Shown here: piece by piece, positions 9,280 to 20,900 of the stretch
Position numbering within the stretch: position 1 is the first letter of the stretch
Layout: the number at the start of each line of letters is the position of its first letter
Assembly (NCBI RefSeq): GCF_026151205.1
Contig: NC_087074.1
Coordinates: forward strand, 6,262,001-6,326,000
Direction of reading: 5' to 3'
Length of the DNA: 64,000 bases
Source of the DNA: Bolinopsis microptera
Lineage: Eukaryota > Ctenophora > Tentaculata > Lobata > Bolinopsidae
Position numbers and translations under genes: made by a program
The notes under the pieces: generated by a model
What the model was told of the DNA's origin: nothing
Databases searched by the model: none
Seen by the model: the letters and a program-made list of their open reading frames with translations, nothing else

Positions 9280-10639
9280 AGGACTATTGAGCGGAGGACT
9301 GTTGAGCGTAGGACTGTAGGTCGGTGAAGGTCGGCAGTAGGACTGTAGAGCGGTGTCAAATCGACAGGGTAGGACTCTAGAGCGGCCGCCCTTATAGATC
9401 TCACAACATGAGGACTTTAGAGGGGTACGATCCTAAAATAGAGCGGTGGACTGTTGAGCGGTGGACTGTAGGCCGGTGAAGGTCGGAAGTAGGACTGTAG
9501 AGCGGCCCTCCCTTATAGATCCCATAACATGAGGACTCTAGAGCGGTACCCTCCTATAACATGAGGACTCTATAGCGGTTGAAAATTTGAAGATTGAACA
9601 CTCAACGAAGCTAAGTTGTAAGTTATACATTGTAACTCGTGATTGATTATGGTCATGACATTCTAGGATGATAACTTTATTAAAGAGTCATGGAGTTAAT
9701 GAACATTTTCATTTACTTATTATAAATATTTCATTACTAATAATATTATTATAGTGTAACTTAATTTAAGATTATTGGTCGGTCTCAACGTCTTCCAAAT
9801 GATTGAAATATTCCCCATGCTACTTGAAAATGTAAAACGTGTCTTCGGTATTTTAGTGAACTGTTCGTATCAATGTGATTTCGCTAAGCAGAGTACCGAT
9901 CAAGTTCGTACAGATCATTTAGGAATGAGGATCGCATCGCGTGTCGCTTTAGCGCCTACTAAGGATATCTGATGTTCATCAATCTGGTGACGGAACTGAT
10001 TCAGATCAGATCCCATCGCAGTGCGATATCTTGTTAGGATTTCAAAGGTTCACTAAAATACCGAAGACACGTTATACATTTTCGAGTAGCAGGCCCAGGG
10101 GAATATTTCAATCATTTGGAAGACGTTGAGACCGACCAATAATCTTAAATTAAGTTACACTATAATATTAGTAATGAAATATTTATAATAAGTAAATGAA
10201 AATGTTCATTAACTCCATGACTCTTTAATAAAGTTATCATCCTAGAATGTCATGACCATAATCAATCACGAGTTACAATGTATAACTTACAACTTAGCTT
10301 CGTTGAGTGTTCAATCTTCAAATTTTCAACCGCTATAGAGTCCTCATGTTATAGGAGGGTACCGCTCTAGAGTCCTCATGTTATGGGATCTATAAGGGAG
10401 GGCCGCTCTACAGTCCTACTTCCGATTTTCACCGGCCTACAGTCCACCGCTCAACAGTCCACCGCTCTACAGTCCTCATTTTAGGATCGTATCGCTCTAA
10501 AGTCCTCATGTTGTGAGATCTATAAGGGTGGCCGCTCTAGAGTCCTACCCTGGCAATTTGACACCGCTCTACAGTCCTACTTCCGACCTTCACCGACCTA
10601 CAGTCCTACGCTCAACAGTCCACCGCTCAATAGTCCTGT
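9280..10639. mobile_element. Foldback element with ~585-bp inverted arms
   Basis: Left arm 9280-9861 and right arm 10048-10639 are near-exact inverted complements with a 186-bp spacer. The outer part of each arm is made of short repeats of the type AGGACTGTAGAGCGG / AGCGGTGGACTGTTG; the inner part is unique AT-rich sequence. No transposase. Structure resembles a foldback transposon. Confidence 0.8.
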
Positions 10640-10657
10640 TCCCGTAGGTTTACAAAC

Positions 10658-11757
10658 CGGCGCCGTACAAACCAGGACTCTACGGCGGTCGGCGTGTGAA
10701 AAACAGGACTCTACCGCATATAGTAAGATGATATTTGCCGCCGTAACGGTATACCGTTACGGTGGCAAATATCATTTTACTATTTTTGATCAAAATAGAT
10801 CTAATTCCATATTAGAATTTTTTTAAATTAGGATGCCAGTGGTCACAGCCCGTCACAGGGAGTCTTCTATGAAAGTCAGTTTTTATCACATCAAGAAATA
10901 TTTATCTTGACCTACAAATATTTATTCTGACCGACAGCCGATGAAATGTAACGCTGACTGAACACAACGTAATAATATGATGATTTTTTAGTGTGAAAAT
11001 GACGACTCGCGCGATCGACGAGAGCAAAAAAGGGTGTGGTCACATAACTCAACTGCAACAACCTGATGTCTGGTAACTTTAAAATTATGCTCCACCCCAT
11101 AAATGTGATGATTCTGAACAACTTTGAAGCCAATTTGAGCTTCTAATTCCAATTAGATGCGGGTTTATTTTGATTTTAAAGTCGCGAAAACACCAAAAAA
11201 GGGCGTGGTCAATTGTGCAAAACTGCACCATAGCCAAAACTTCTACCCAAGCCAAATCTGTTTCTGATGGGTCCCTTGAGCTATTCCAAGTCTCAAACCC
11301 CGGGGCGGAAGTTATATAGACGGGAATGTCTTCAGATCCATATTCCATGAGTATCTGTATAACTATAACTATAAGCAGATTAAACTTATTTCAAAACGAT
11401 ACCGTACACTATATAGATATTACCGGGTCGGTAATATCATAAAATTTAATTTCAAATGGAAACAATACTGATAGCTAGTGTCTTAAAGTTGAAGTAATCG
11501 GAATCGAATGAAAATGAATTAATATTGGAATTGATCTTTCAATTTAAATGAATCGCTAGAGCGCTTCCCACCTCTAGGACACTCGCTATCAGTATTTTTC
11601 CATTCGAAAGTTTATATGATATTAACGACCCGGTAATATCTGTACTGCAGTATCGTTTTGAAATAAGTTTAATCCGCTATGTGTTCAGTCAGTGTTCCTT
11701 ACTGATTTTTCACACCCCACGCCGTAGAGTCCCAGTTTGTACGGCGTCGCCGTAGAG
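10658..11757. mobile_element. Nested inverted-repeat element
   Basis: Outer imperfect inverted ends 10658-10705 and 11695-11757 share GCCGTACAAAC, GACTCTACGGCG and GTGTGAAAAA. Inside are a near-perfect palindrome at 10722-10782 (centre GGTATACC) and a second arm pair, 11380-11485 and 11580-11680 (TATTACCGGGTCGGTAATAT against GACCCGGTAATAT). No transposase. The end words resemble those of the adjacent foldback, suggesting one family. Confidence 0.55.
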
Positions 11758-12455
11758 TCTTACGCCCTAGGGTCCCGGTCCCGTCAATCTTATCTCATTG
11801 TACATGATGGTACCAAGTACATAAATCTATTAGAACAAATAGCGACTGATGATGCAAAAAGGTGCGGTATAACTATAAGGTCAATAGTGCGATTCCGCAT
11901 CCACCGCACTTACATTTTGTCTCTGAGGGCAGAGGCGAATCGTACGGTGTGCCGCCCCCGCTTCATGTTTGCCCCCCCCCCCCCTCACCACCCCACTCAA
12001 ATTTTTCTAATGTTCTAAAAAATAAAATAAATTCAGGCCTTATTTTTGCCACCTAGTCTTACAGCTTTTTGCCAGCCCAGTTACAGGAGCATTTTTGCAC
12101 CCCAAAGTTTTGTTCGTGTCGTACAAACATTTTTAGGTTCCAAGAGGTTAGATTTAGGTCTTTTTCGGCCCCCCTAAAAAACTTTAGTCAAATGCAAAGT
12201 CTACATTAAAATATAAGATAATAAAAATAAATGATAAATATCACACAAAAGAATGTTCCTAACAAAAATTATTTTACATCTCTAATTATTGAGCAAAAAA
12301 TCTAATTTAATACGCCATCTAACACATAACATTTAACACATAACAATTCACTGAAGCACTAAGTTCATTTAAAACATATATTTATCATTTTCCTCATGTT
12401 AGCTAACCATAAAAAATTTGTTAAAATATTTTATTTCATTTACAATTTATTATAA
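11758..12455. other. AT-rich spacer, no gene seen
   Basis: Contains a poly-C run near 11971-11983 and short low-complexity stretches. The overlapping small ORFs are not supported by any motif. Confidence 0.4.
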
Positions 12456-13285
12456 GGACACGTTCATTGAAGTTTGAGGATATTGGTAAATATTAGTGAC
12501 CTTACTAAATGGCACGATGATGTAAAATGTGTCACACTATAAAATTATTTAAACCCTCAATGGTTAGGATAATCGTTTCATCCTCTAGATAAACTTTGTC
12601 GCATAACGATTTCTTTATCAGACGATAAGATATCGCTTAAATGCGGCCGGCAGTGAGTTGTAAACTTTGTCACACTATAAAAATGTGACGGAGTTTATAT
12701 GGACCCCTTGTTGCCGTGTTTGACCAAATTTTCGAATTTCCAATTCATAGAATAGCTGTATATGACTATTATCTACATATTTAGCGACTTTTTTCGTTAA
12801 ATGGTAGCACCGTGTAAACTCCGTCACACATTTAAGAAATTTATATGAGGGATGTTTATGACATCCTGACAAGAAATGCCGAATAGTCTAGCATTATTTT
12901 GTGAGCTGAATGTGTTTGGAATTGTTCACATATTTCATTGTTATAGGCAAATACAAATACAGAAGGCAGAAATAGGTAAATTTAGTCACATAAATTTGTA
13001 TGATATCTCAACATGTGTGAAATTGAGTAAATATTAGTATACCAACTTAAACACCCTATATTACGTACTATGGATCAATTAACAATATTTCAACCATACG
13101 CCGGTCATATAAATTATTATATGGCAGTGATATGTTAACATTGGATAAATTTCAACACCTGAACAGGGTAAAAATTTGTAAATTTCGTCACAAAAAAAAT
13201 ATTATAACTTTATTTGCTCCGTGTTGGCAAAATAACTAGTTTATCGACATAGGTATGGTGATAAAGTAAAATTATATCCTATTCG

Positions 13286-13950
13286 AGGTATGATTCTTCA
13301 AAATAGGGGGCAAGAAATGTAAATTTCGTCACATCAGCCCTTGCATTAGTTAGTAGATAGATTTTCTTTCATATCAACAGTCCTTATTATAGTTAGAATG
13401 GATTTACACAGGAAATATAGAAACCCATGCCAATTTTTTATCACACTGAAATTATACTGTTGGGGCAGGAAAAGTAAATTTCGTCACATTTCAGTAACTT
13501 AGTAAAATTAAACTCAGCATTGTTAAACTTGAGTTCTAATTTGCAGAACAATAACCAACCAATAATTCCTGGAAGAAAATTGAATTTTAACTGAGGTATG
13601 GTTCTTTAAAATAGGGGCAAGAAATGTAAATTTCGTCACATACGTAATTTTAAAATTTAGATAGATTTTCTTTCATACCGATAGTCCTTATTATAATCGG
13701 AATGGATTAATACAAGAAATGTAGAAACCCATGCCAATTTTTCATCACATTGAAATTATACTGTTGGGGCAGGAAAAGTAAATTTCGTCACATTTCAGTA
13801 ACATAGTAAAATTAAACTCAGCATTGTTAAACTTGAGTTCTAATTTGATAAATAATAACCAACCAACAATTCCTGGAAGAACATTGAATTCTAACCGAGG
13901 TATGGTTCTTCAAAATAGGGGCAAGAAATGTGAATTTCGTCACATAAATT
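13286..13950. repeat. ~305-bp tandem units inside the TIR element
   Basis: Two complete units and the start of a third. Each begins GAGGTATGGTTCTTCAAAAT, carries GGGGCAAGAAATGT, TAGATAGATTTTCTTTCATA and CTGTTGGGGCAGGAAAAG, and contains two copies of the 15-bp motif. Confidence 0.85.
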
Positions 13951-13960
13951 TAACCTCTTT

Positions 13961-14280
13961 ATGATGTCTTATCATTTTGTGACGATGTTTACATCAACTG
14001 CCCTATACTTGAATCAACTGTATCCGTGTATCGTCCTTATATAGAGGTTTCCCGCAAAATTTAACTTATTCACGATGTCGTATCATTTTGTGACGATGTT
14101 TACATCAACTGCCCTATACTTGAATCAACTGTATCCGTGTATCGTCCTTATATAGATTTTCCCCGCAAAATGTAACCTATAAATACGATGTCGTATCATT
14201 TTGTGACGATGTTTACATCAACTGCCCTATACTTATATCAACTGTATCCGTGTATCGTCCTTATATAGAGTTTTCCCGCC
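13961..14280. repeat. ~112-bp tandem units, three copies
   Basis: Each unit carries ATGATGTCGTATCATTTTG, TGTGACGATGTTTAC, ATCAACTGCCCTATACTT and TGTATCCGTGTATCGTCC. The motif starts at 13978, 14089 and 14202 (spacing 111 and 113 bp). Confidence 0.9.
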
Positions 14281-14904
14281 TTCCAAACCAAAATCAGATA
14301 TAAATGATTTCGGAAATTCACCCAGAATTTCAAATTCCATATAATGTGACAGAATTTACATCATTTCCCAATAACCAAGTGCATGTATTTGCTAACTTTT
14401 CAAAACAACATATTTTAGGGCTATGATTGGCAGAAGAACCATCAAATAATGAGTTGAAAAGGTTTTGATGACACCTCACAGTAGAAAAGAGGTATCGTAT
14501 TCTGAGTGTGACAAAGTTTACGAAATATTGCCTTAAAGCCGTTCGATCCGTGCCCTTTAACCAATGTTGTATCATAATTGTTAGATTGACCTAATCTACT
14601 ATATATCAGACCAAGGAATGATAATTGGGCAGCTATGGTAAACAATGTCACAAAAATGTGACATTTTTTACATTATAGTGCCTAAAAGCAATACATTTTA
14701 TTTCTGAGCAGTGCATATGGGAGTATGGGTCATGTGGCTAATGTTCAGAACTTATGAACACGCTAGATTAATAGATGCTAAAATTAAGCCACTATCGTCG
14801 AAAACGCTATTTTAGAAATTTACCAATATCCTCAAACTTCAATGAACGTGTCCATAAAATTATCATCAATCACAAAAGTATACTCTCTTTGAACGTAACA
14901 TATT

Positions 14905-17900
14905 TGGATCCCCCCTGTCCCCCCCGCCTGTCCACCCGTATCCCTCCCCCCCACCGTCCGTCCGTCCCCCTCCTCGTACCGTCGTCCCCCACCGGTCCCC
15001 CGTCCTCCCGTCCCCCCCCGTGTCCGTCGCTGCCACCGTATCCGCCGTCGCGTCCCCGCCGTTCGTCCCGCCGACTCGCCGCACGTACCCGCCATCCCCG
15101 CCCCGTCCCGTCCCCCCCGACGTCACAGGTCCCGTACCCACGTAGCCACGGTACTGTCCGCCCGCGGCGTCCCGTCCCAGTGCCGTATACCCGCGATCCA
15201 CCCGTGCACGTTCCCCCCCCCCACCGCCCCCCCGGCCCCCACCCCGTAAGGTCGTCCCCAGCGTCACCACCAAAGTTCCCACAACCGCCCCCCCGACCGT
15301 CGTTCCGCGGAGTCGTACCCATCCCCCACGGCGTATCGTCCCGTCCGCCCCCGTCAGCCGGCACCACACCAACGTCCGTCCCCGTCCGCGGTCCCCATCC
15401 GCCCCCCGCCGACCTCTCCGTATCGTACAGCCCACCTCCCCCCCCCCCGCCTTCCGTCCTGTCGCCCCCCCGTCAACGTCGCCCGCGTCGTCGCTCTGCC
15501 CGGGTCCCGCCCTCCCCCCGTCCGATCCTGTACCGTCTCCCCCTGTCACCCTCCCACACCCCCGTCGAGTCCCGTTCCCGGACTGTCGTCCCCCCCGTCC
15601 CCGCGTCGCCGCGCCCCCGTCCCCCCCGTCACCCCCCTCGTCCACGTTACCCCCCAGCCCCGTCGTCGGCCCGTCTCCGTCCGCCCCGCCGCCCTCCCCC
15701 TCGTCCACGCACTCACCCCCCGTCGCCCCGTCCACCGTCGGCGTCCCGTCCCGTATCGCGGCTACCCCGCGTCCCCCCACCCAACCGTCCCCCCACGGTC
15801 CGCCCGTCGCCCGTCGCCCCCAGTCACGTACCCCCCCCCCCCCGTCACCCTGTCCGCCCCGTCGCGTTAGCGTCTCCCCACCCCCCCCCGTCCCACCTAG
15901 TCCGCCCCCCCGCCCGCTATCCCCGGTCGCACCGTCCGTGTAGTCCGTCACCCCCGTCGTAACGTCCGCCCTGCGCGTCACCGTCCCCGTCTCCCCGGCA
16001 GTACCACGTCCCCCGTCCCCGCGCCCCCGTCCCCCCCCTGTATCGCCCCCCGTCCTCGCCCCCCGTCCCCCCCGCACGTACGCCCGTCCCCCCGTCCGTT
16101 TCCCGGTCCGTCGTCGTCCGTACCTGCCCGCCCCTCCCCCACTCTCGCCCCTCCCGACCGTCGCCCCCGTTCCCCCCGTCGTATCCCCTCCCCCGTGGCT
16201 CCGTCACACCCGTCTCCGTATATCCCGAGTTCCCCGTCCAAGTCGTCGGTTCCCCTCCCCCTGCACCCGTACCGTCCCCCGTGTCGTCCACCGCCTCACG
16301 CCTCAACCCGCCCACGTCCACCGTCCCCCCCCCATCCCCCACCGTACGTTCCGTACCCGTCACACCCGCCGGCCGCCCCGTCCGCTATCTGCGCCGTCCC
16401 GTATCGATCCTCCGCCCAACAGTCAAGTCCCCGTACGCGCCGGGTCTCGCCACCCCGACCCAGTTCGCCGCGCACCGCCGGCCCCCCCGTCCCGCCACCG
16501 TATCTGGTACCTACGTCCGTCCGCACGCTGTCCCGTCCACCCCCGGCCCCCCCGTGGCCGTCGTACCCCCGTCCGCGTCCAACCAGTCCCCGCCCCCGTC
16601 CCGCCCATCGTCCGTCCGCCCCCGCCGTATACGGTATTCCGTCCGTCGCCCCACCACAGCCCACCCGAGCGTCGTACCCCTAGGCGCCCAGGTCGTCGCC
16701 GTCCCATCGTCCGTCCCCCGCCCGTCCCAGCCCCGCGCCCCCCCACTGTCCCCCCAAGACACCTGCACGCCGTTGCGCGGAGCACGTCGCCCGTCACTGG
16801 CCAACGTCCGCGTCTCAGCCCCGCGTCGTCCGCCCCCCCGTACACACGCGTCCGTCGCCACGCCCGAGTATCGTCCCCGTCCGCCACGGTCCTCCGTCCG
16901 CTAAGCCGCCAGTCCCCAGCGTCACCCACGCACGTATCCACGCACGCCCGTGCGTTAGCGTCGTCCTCCCGTCCCCCGTCGCCCCCCCCCCCCCGTCGCC
17001 CATCCGTCGTCCGTCCCGGCGTCCTAGTCCCCCCGCCGTCCCCCGTGTCGCCGCGTCAGTAGCCACCCCCCCCGGACCCGCCCCACCCCGTCCCCCCCGT
17101 CCCATCGCGTCCGCGTCTCGTCGTCCCGCCCGCGCCGTCGTGTGTCCCCCACCAGTCCTGTCCCGTCCTCCCCCGTCCCTGGCGTCACCTCGCCCGTCCG
17201 GCGCGTATTCCGTATACGTTCCCCGTCCCACGTCCACTCGCCCCCGCGCAACCGACGCGTACGTTAGCACCCCGCGTCTCGTATCCGTCCCCCCGTATCC
17301 CGTCAGTACCGTCCCCCGTCTCTGAGCCAATCGCCCCGTTCCCGGCCGTATACCCGTCCCCGCCCCAGTCCGGCTGTTGATTCCCCCCCCCGAGTTCGCA
17401 CCGTCACGCCGCGCTTCGTCCCCGTCCCGTCACGCACCACGCTGCGCCGCGTTCCCTACCCCCCCATCGTAAACATAACCGCCCACCCCCGTCTCCGTCA
17501 GTCCCACGCGTCCCTCCCGCCCCCGTACCGTCCCCCACGCCGCTGCACCCCGTCTCACCCCCGTTCACGCAGCGTCACGCGCCACCCGTCACCAAGTATC
17601 CCCGTTCGGTCCCGTCCGTTACCCCGCGCCTCGTCGTCCGTCGCCCCGCCAAACCGCCGTAGACTGTCCCTCGCCCCGTCCCCGTCCCGTCGTCCCGTCC
17701 GTCCGTCCCCGTATGTCCCCGCCCGTAGCCGTCGTATTTCTCCCCACCCGTCCCCCCTCCGTATCTCGTCGAGCGTCTCCGTCGTCGTCGTCCCCCCCGT
17801 CGTCCCCCCCCGTCCCCGGTCCGTCCACCCCCCGGACGTCCGCCCGTCGTCAGTCGTCCGTACCCGCCGTATCCCGTCCGGTACTAGTCGTCCCCCCCTC

Positions 17901-20900
17901 TCGTCCCCCGCACGTCCCCCGCCGTCAGGTCGTCCGACCCCGTCGTCACCCCCAGGTCGTACCCGTCGTCCCCCAAGCCCGTCGTACCCCGCCCGTCCCT
18001 TCGCCCCCGACGTCCGTGTCCGTGTCGTCGTCGTAGTCGCCCCCTCCCTGCCCGCCCCCCCCTGTGTGTGGTTGTGTCACTCGTCCACGTCCGTGTACCG
18101 TACGGTATCGCACGGCCGTCGTTTCCCGTCAGTACCGTCGCGGTATCCCCTGTCCACCCTCCCCCCGCGCCCTCTCCCACGTCGTATTCCGCCCCCCCCC
18201 CCCCCCAGTCCGTCCCGTCCCCTCCCCGGGCCCCCGTGCGCGTCGCGCCCGCCACCCCCCCCACCCCGGCCCCCGCAGTCAAGCGTCAGGTATCCGCTCC
18301 GTATCTCCCTGCCGCCCCGCACCCGCGTCCCGTCCGCATTCGCCGTCCCCCTGCCCCGTCCGCCGCCCCCGTCCCCCCGGCACCCCCGGGCGCCCCCGTC
18401 GACGCCCCAGTCACGGTCCCCCCAGCGCCGGTCCTGTCCGTCCCCCCACCACCCGTCCCCGTCCGTCCCCCCCTAGTCACCGTCTCGTACGTCCCGTATC
18501 CCCGCGGTACACGGTCCCCCGCGTCCCGTCGGTCCACCGCTCCGCCGTATCATCCCCCCGTACGAGCGTCCGTCGTCGTTCGCGCCCCCTGTCCCACCTG
18601 TCCCGTAACAGTCGTCCGTCCGCCCAGGCGCAGTGTGTATCGCCCTCCAGCGTCGCCCCCCGTCCGTATTCCCCACGTAAAGTCCGAGCGCCCCCGGTCC
18701 TGCCACGTGTACCCCGTACCCCGCGCTCGTTAAGTATACCCACCCCACGTCCGACCAGCTACCCCACCGCCCCCGTATCACGCGCACCCCCGGCGTATCC
18801 CCAAGCACCCCGTATACCGACCCACCCCGTAAGTCCGCCCCGTCCGTAATACCCACGCCGTACCCCGTATCGCCCGTCCCGCCCCGTCGCCAGCTCCCCG
18901 CGCCCCTGTGCGCCGTACTACCGCACCGTCCGGTGTCCCTTGTCCCCCCGCGTCCCGTCGCCCCCCAGTATCGCTTACCCGCACACGTCCCCCCCCCAGT
19001 CCGCCGTACTCGTCGGCCGGAGTCCGTTCCACGTCTTGCCCCCACCCGTGTACGCCGTCCCACCCCGTCCCCCACGCCAGTCGTCCACCCCCGCGTCGTT
19101 CGTCCTCGTGTTACCACCCGCGTACCCGTATAGTCTGCTCCCCGTATATACCCCCGCCGTAACCTCGGACCACCCCCCCCAGCGGCCCCCCCCCCCACAC
19201 CCCAGTACCGTCCCCCCCCTCCCCCGCAGTCCCCCCCCACAACCCTCCTCCGTCGTATCCTCCCCCCGTCACGCCCCTGTATCGGTCGCCCGTCCACTAG
19301 TCTCCGTACCCGTCGCGTCCCGTCGTGCGCCCCACGCGAGAACCGTAGCCCCCGGTCGGTCTGGCCCCACCGGCGTCCGGTCGTCACGTCCATCCGCACG
19401 CGCCCGTGCCGACCCCCCCCCCCCGCCCCCCCCCCCGTCCCCACCGCCGCCGCGTCCGTATCGTCCGCACTGCGCGTCCACCGTCCCCCTGCCCCCCCGC
19501 CCCCCCCCCGTCGCCCCCCGCGCCCCACCCCCCCCACCGTGTGTCGCCGCCCCCCGTACACGTCGTCCCCGCCGACTCACGTATAGCCCCGTATCCCCCA
19601 GTCGTATCGCCCCCGGATCCGTCCTCCCGCGTATCCCCCCTGGTATCCCCGTCCGCCGTTCCCGCCGCGCCCCGTCCCGTCCAGTCGTCATTCCGCCCCC
19701 GTCCGTCCCCCCCGCCACCGCCCCCCCGTGTCCTGTCCCCGTCGTCGTAAGGCGTCCCGTGCACCCGCCCGCTCCGCACAGTCGTCCCGTTATCAGCCGT
19801 TCGTCAGGCCGACCGTATCCAACCACCGTCCAGTTATGCGTCCCCGGTCCGTCCACGCCACCCGCCGTACCCCGAGTCCGCGTATCGACCGCGCCCCCCC
19901 CACCCGTCCGTTACCCGCGCCCCCCAGTAAAACCCCCCACCCAGCACGTCGCCGTCACTGTCCCCCTGTCCGACCCAGTTACACCAACACCGCCGGTTAT
20001 ACACGTCGGTAACCAACAACCGCATACGGTCGCCACACGTCCCCCCGTCCCCAGTCCCACAGTACCCCCGAGCCACGTACGTCCCACCCAGTCCCGTTCG
20101 TCCCCCCACCCCGTACCCCCACCCTTCCGAAGCACGTCCGTCGTATACGGACCGTCAGTCCCGTCGTCCCACCCGCCCCCCCGCCGTCCCCGCGTATCGT
20201 CCGTCTACGTGCGCGTCCAGCCGTCCACGTTATACTAAGCGTCCCCCGCCGCACCCGGTCCGTCCCGGCAGTCCCCCCAGTAGCGCCGTCCGTCCCCCCC
20301 CGCCGTCCCCCCGTTCCCCGTCGCGGCGTGCCCTCCGTCCCGTACGGTACCCGCCGTCGCGCGTCGCAGCCCCGCCGTGTATTTCGTACGTCCCCCCACC
20401 GTCCCCCCCACGTACCCCACCTCCCCCGTATACCCCGTTCGCCACCGTCCCCGTCGCCGTCCGCCCCCCCGTCGGTCCACCCGCAGCGTCCCGACGCCCC
20501 CCCCCGTACCGTCCCCCCGTATGTAACCCCCCGCCGACCCCCCAACGTCGTCCGCCCGTTCATGTCCGTCCGTCGTCCGTCGTCCACGCGTCGTCCCACC
20601 CGTTTCCGTATCCGTCCCCGCCCCCCCCACCGCGTCCGTCCCACTGCCCCCCCCGTACCCCCCCCGCGTCTGCCGTTTCGTCGTCCCGCCGTACCCCCCC
20701 CAGTCGTACCCGCACGTCCGTCCGCCGCACCCGCCCGTCCCCGCACCCGCCGTCACGTATCCCCCCCCCGCCCGTCCCCGCTTCCCCGCCCGCACGTCCC
20801 CACCCCGTCCCCCCGCGCGTCCCCCCCGTCAGTCGCGACCCACTGACCTGCATCGTACCACCCGTGGATCCCCCCCGCACCCACGCCGCCCCCCCTGTCG

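Larger units (their letters stand above)
12456..14853. mobile_element. 2.4-kb TIR element with mirrored 15-bp motif array
   Basis: The ends are inverted complements (GGACACGTTCATTGAAGTTT and onward, about 36 bp) and both flanks carry ATAA, a possible 4-bp target duplication. Inside lie 18 copies of a GTAAATTTCGTCACA-type motif, nearly all in one orientation to 13944 and mainly in the opposite one from 13978, with facing pairs at 12660-12697 and 14638-14671. Two tandem series are embedded: about 305-bp units (13286, 13593, 13896) and about 112-bp units (13961-14280). No convincing ORF, so probably non-autonomous; superfamily unknown. Confidence 0.75.

Noticed and set aside
11085-11348. 87-aa minus-strand ORF between foldback elements, considered as a missing exon of the second mannosidase copy.
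   Set aside because: It has none of the GH38 motifs and lies inside an inverted-repeat element.
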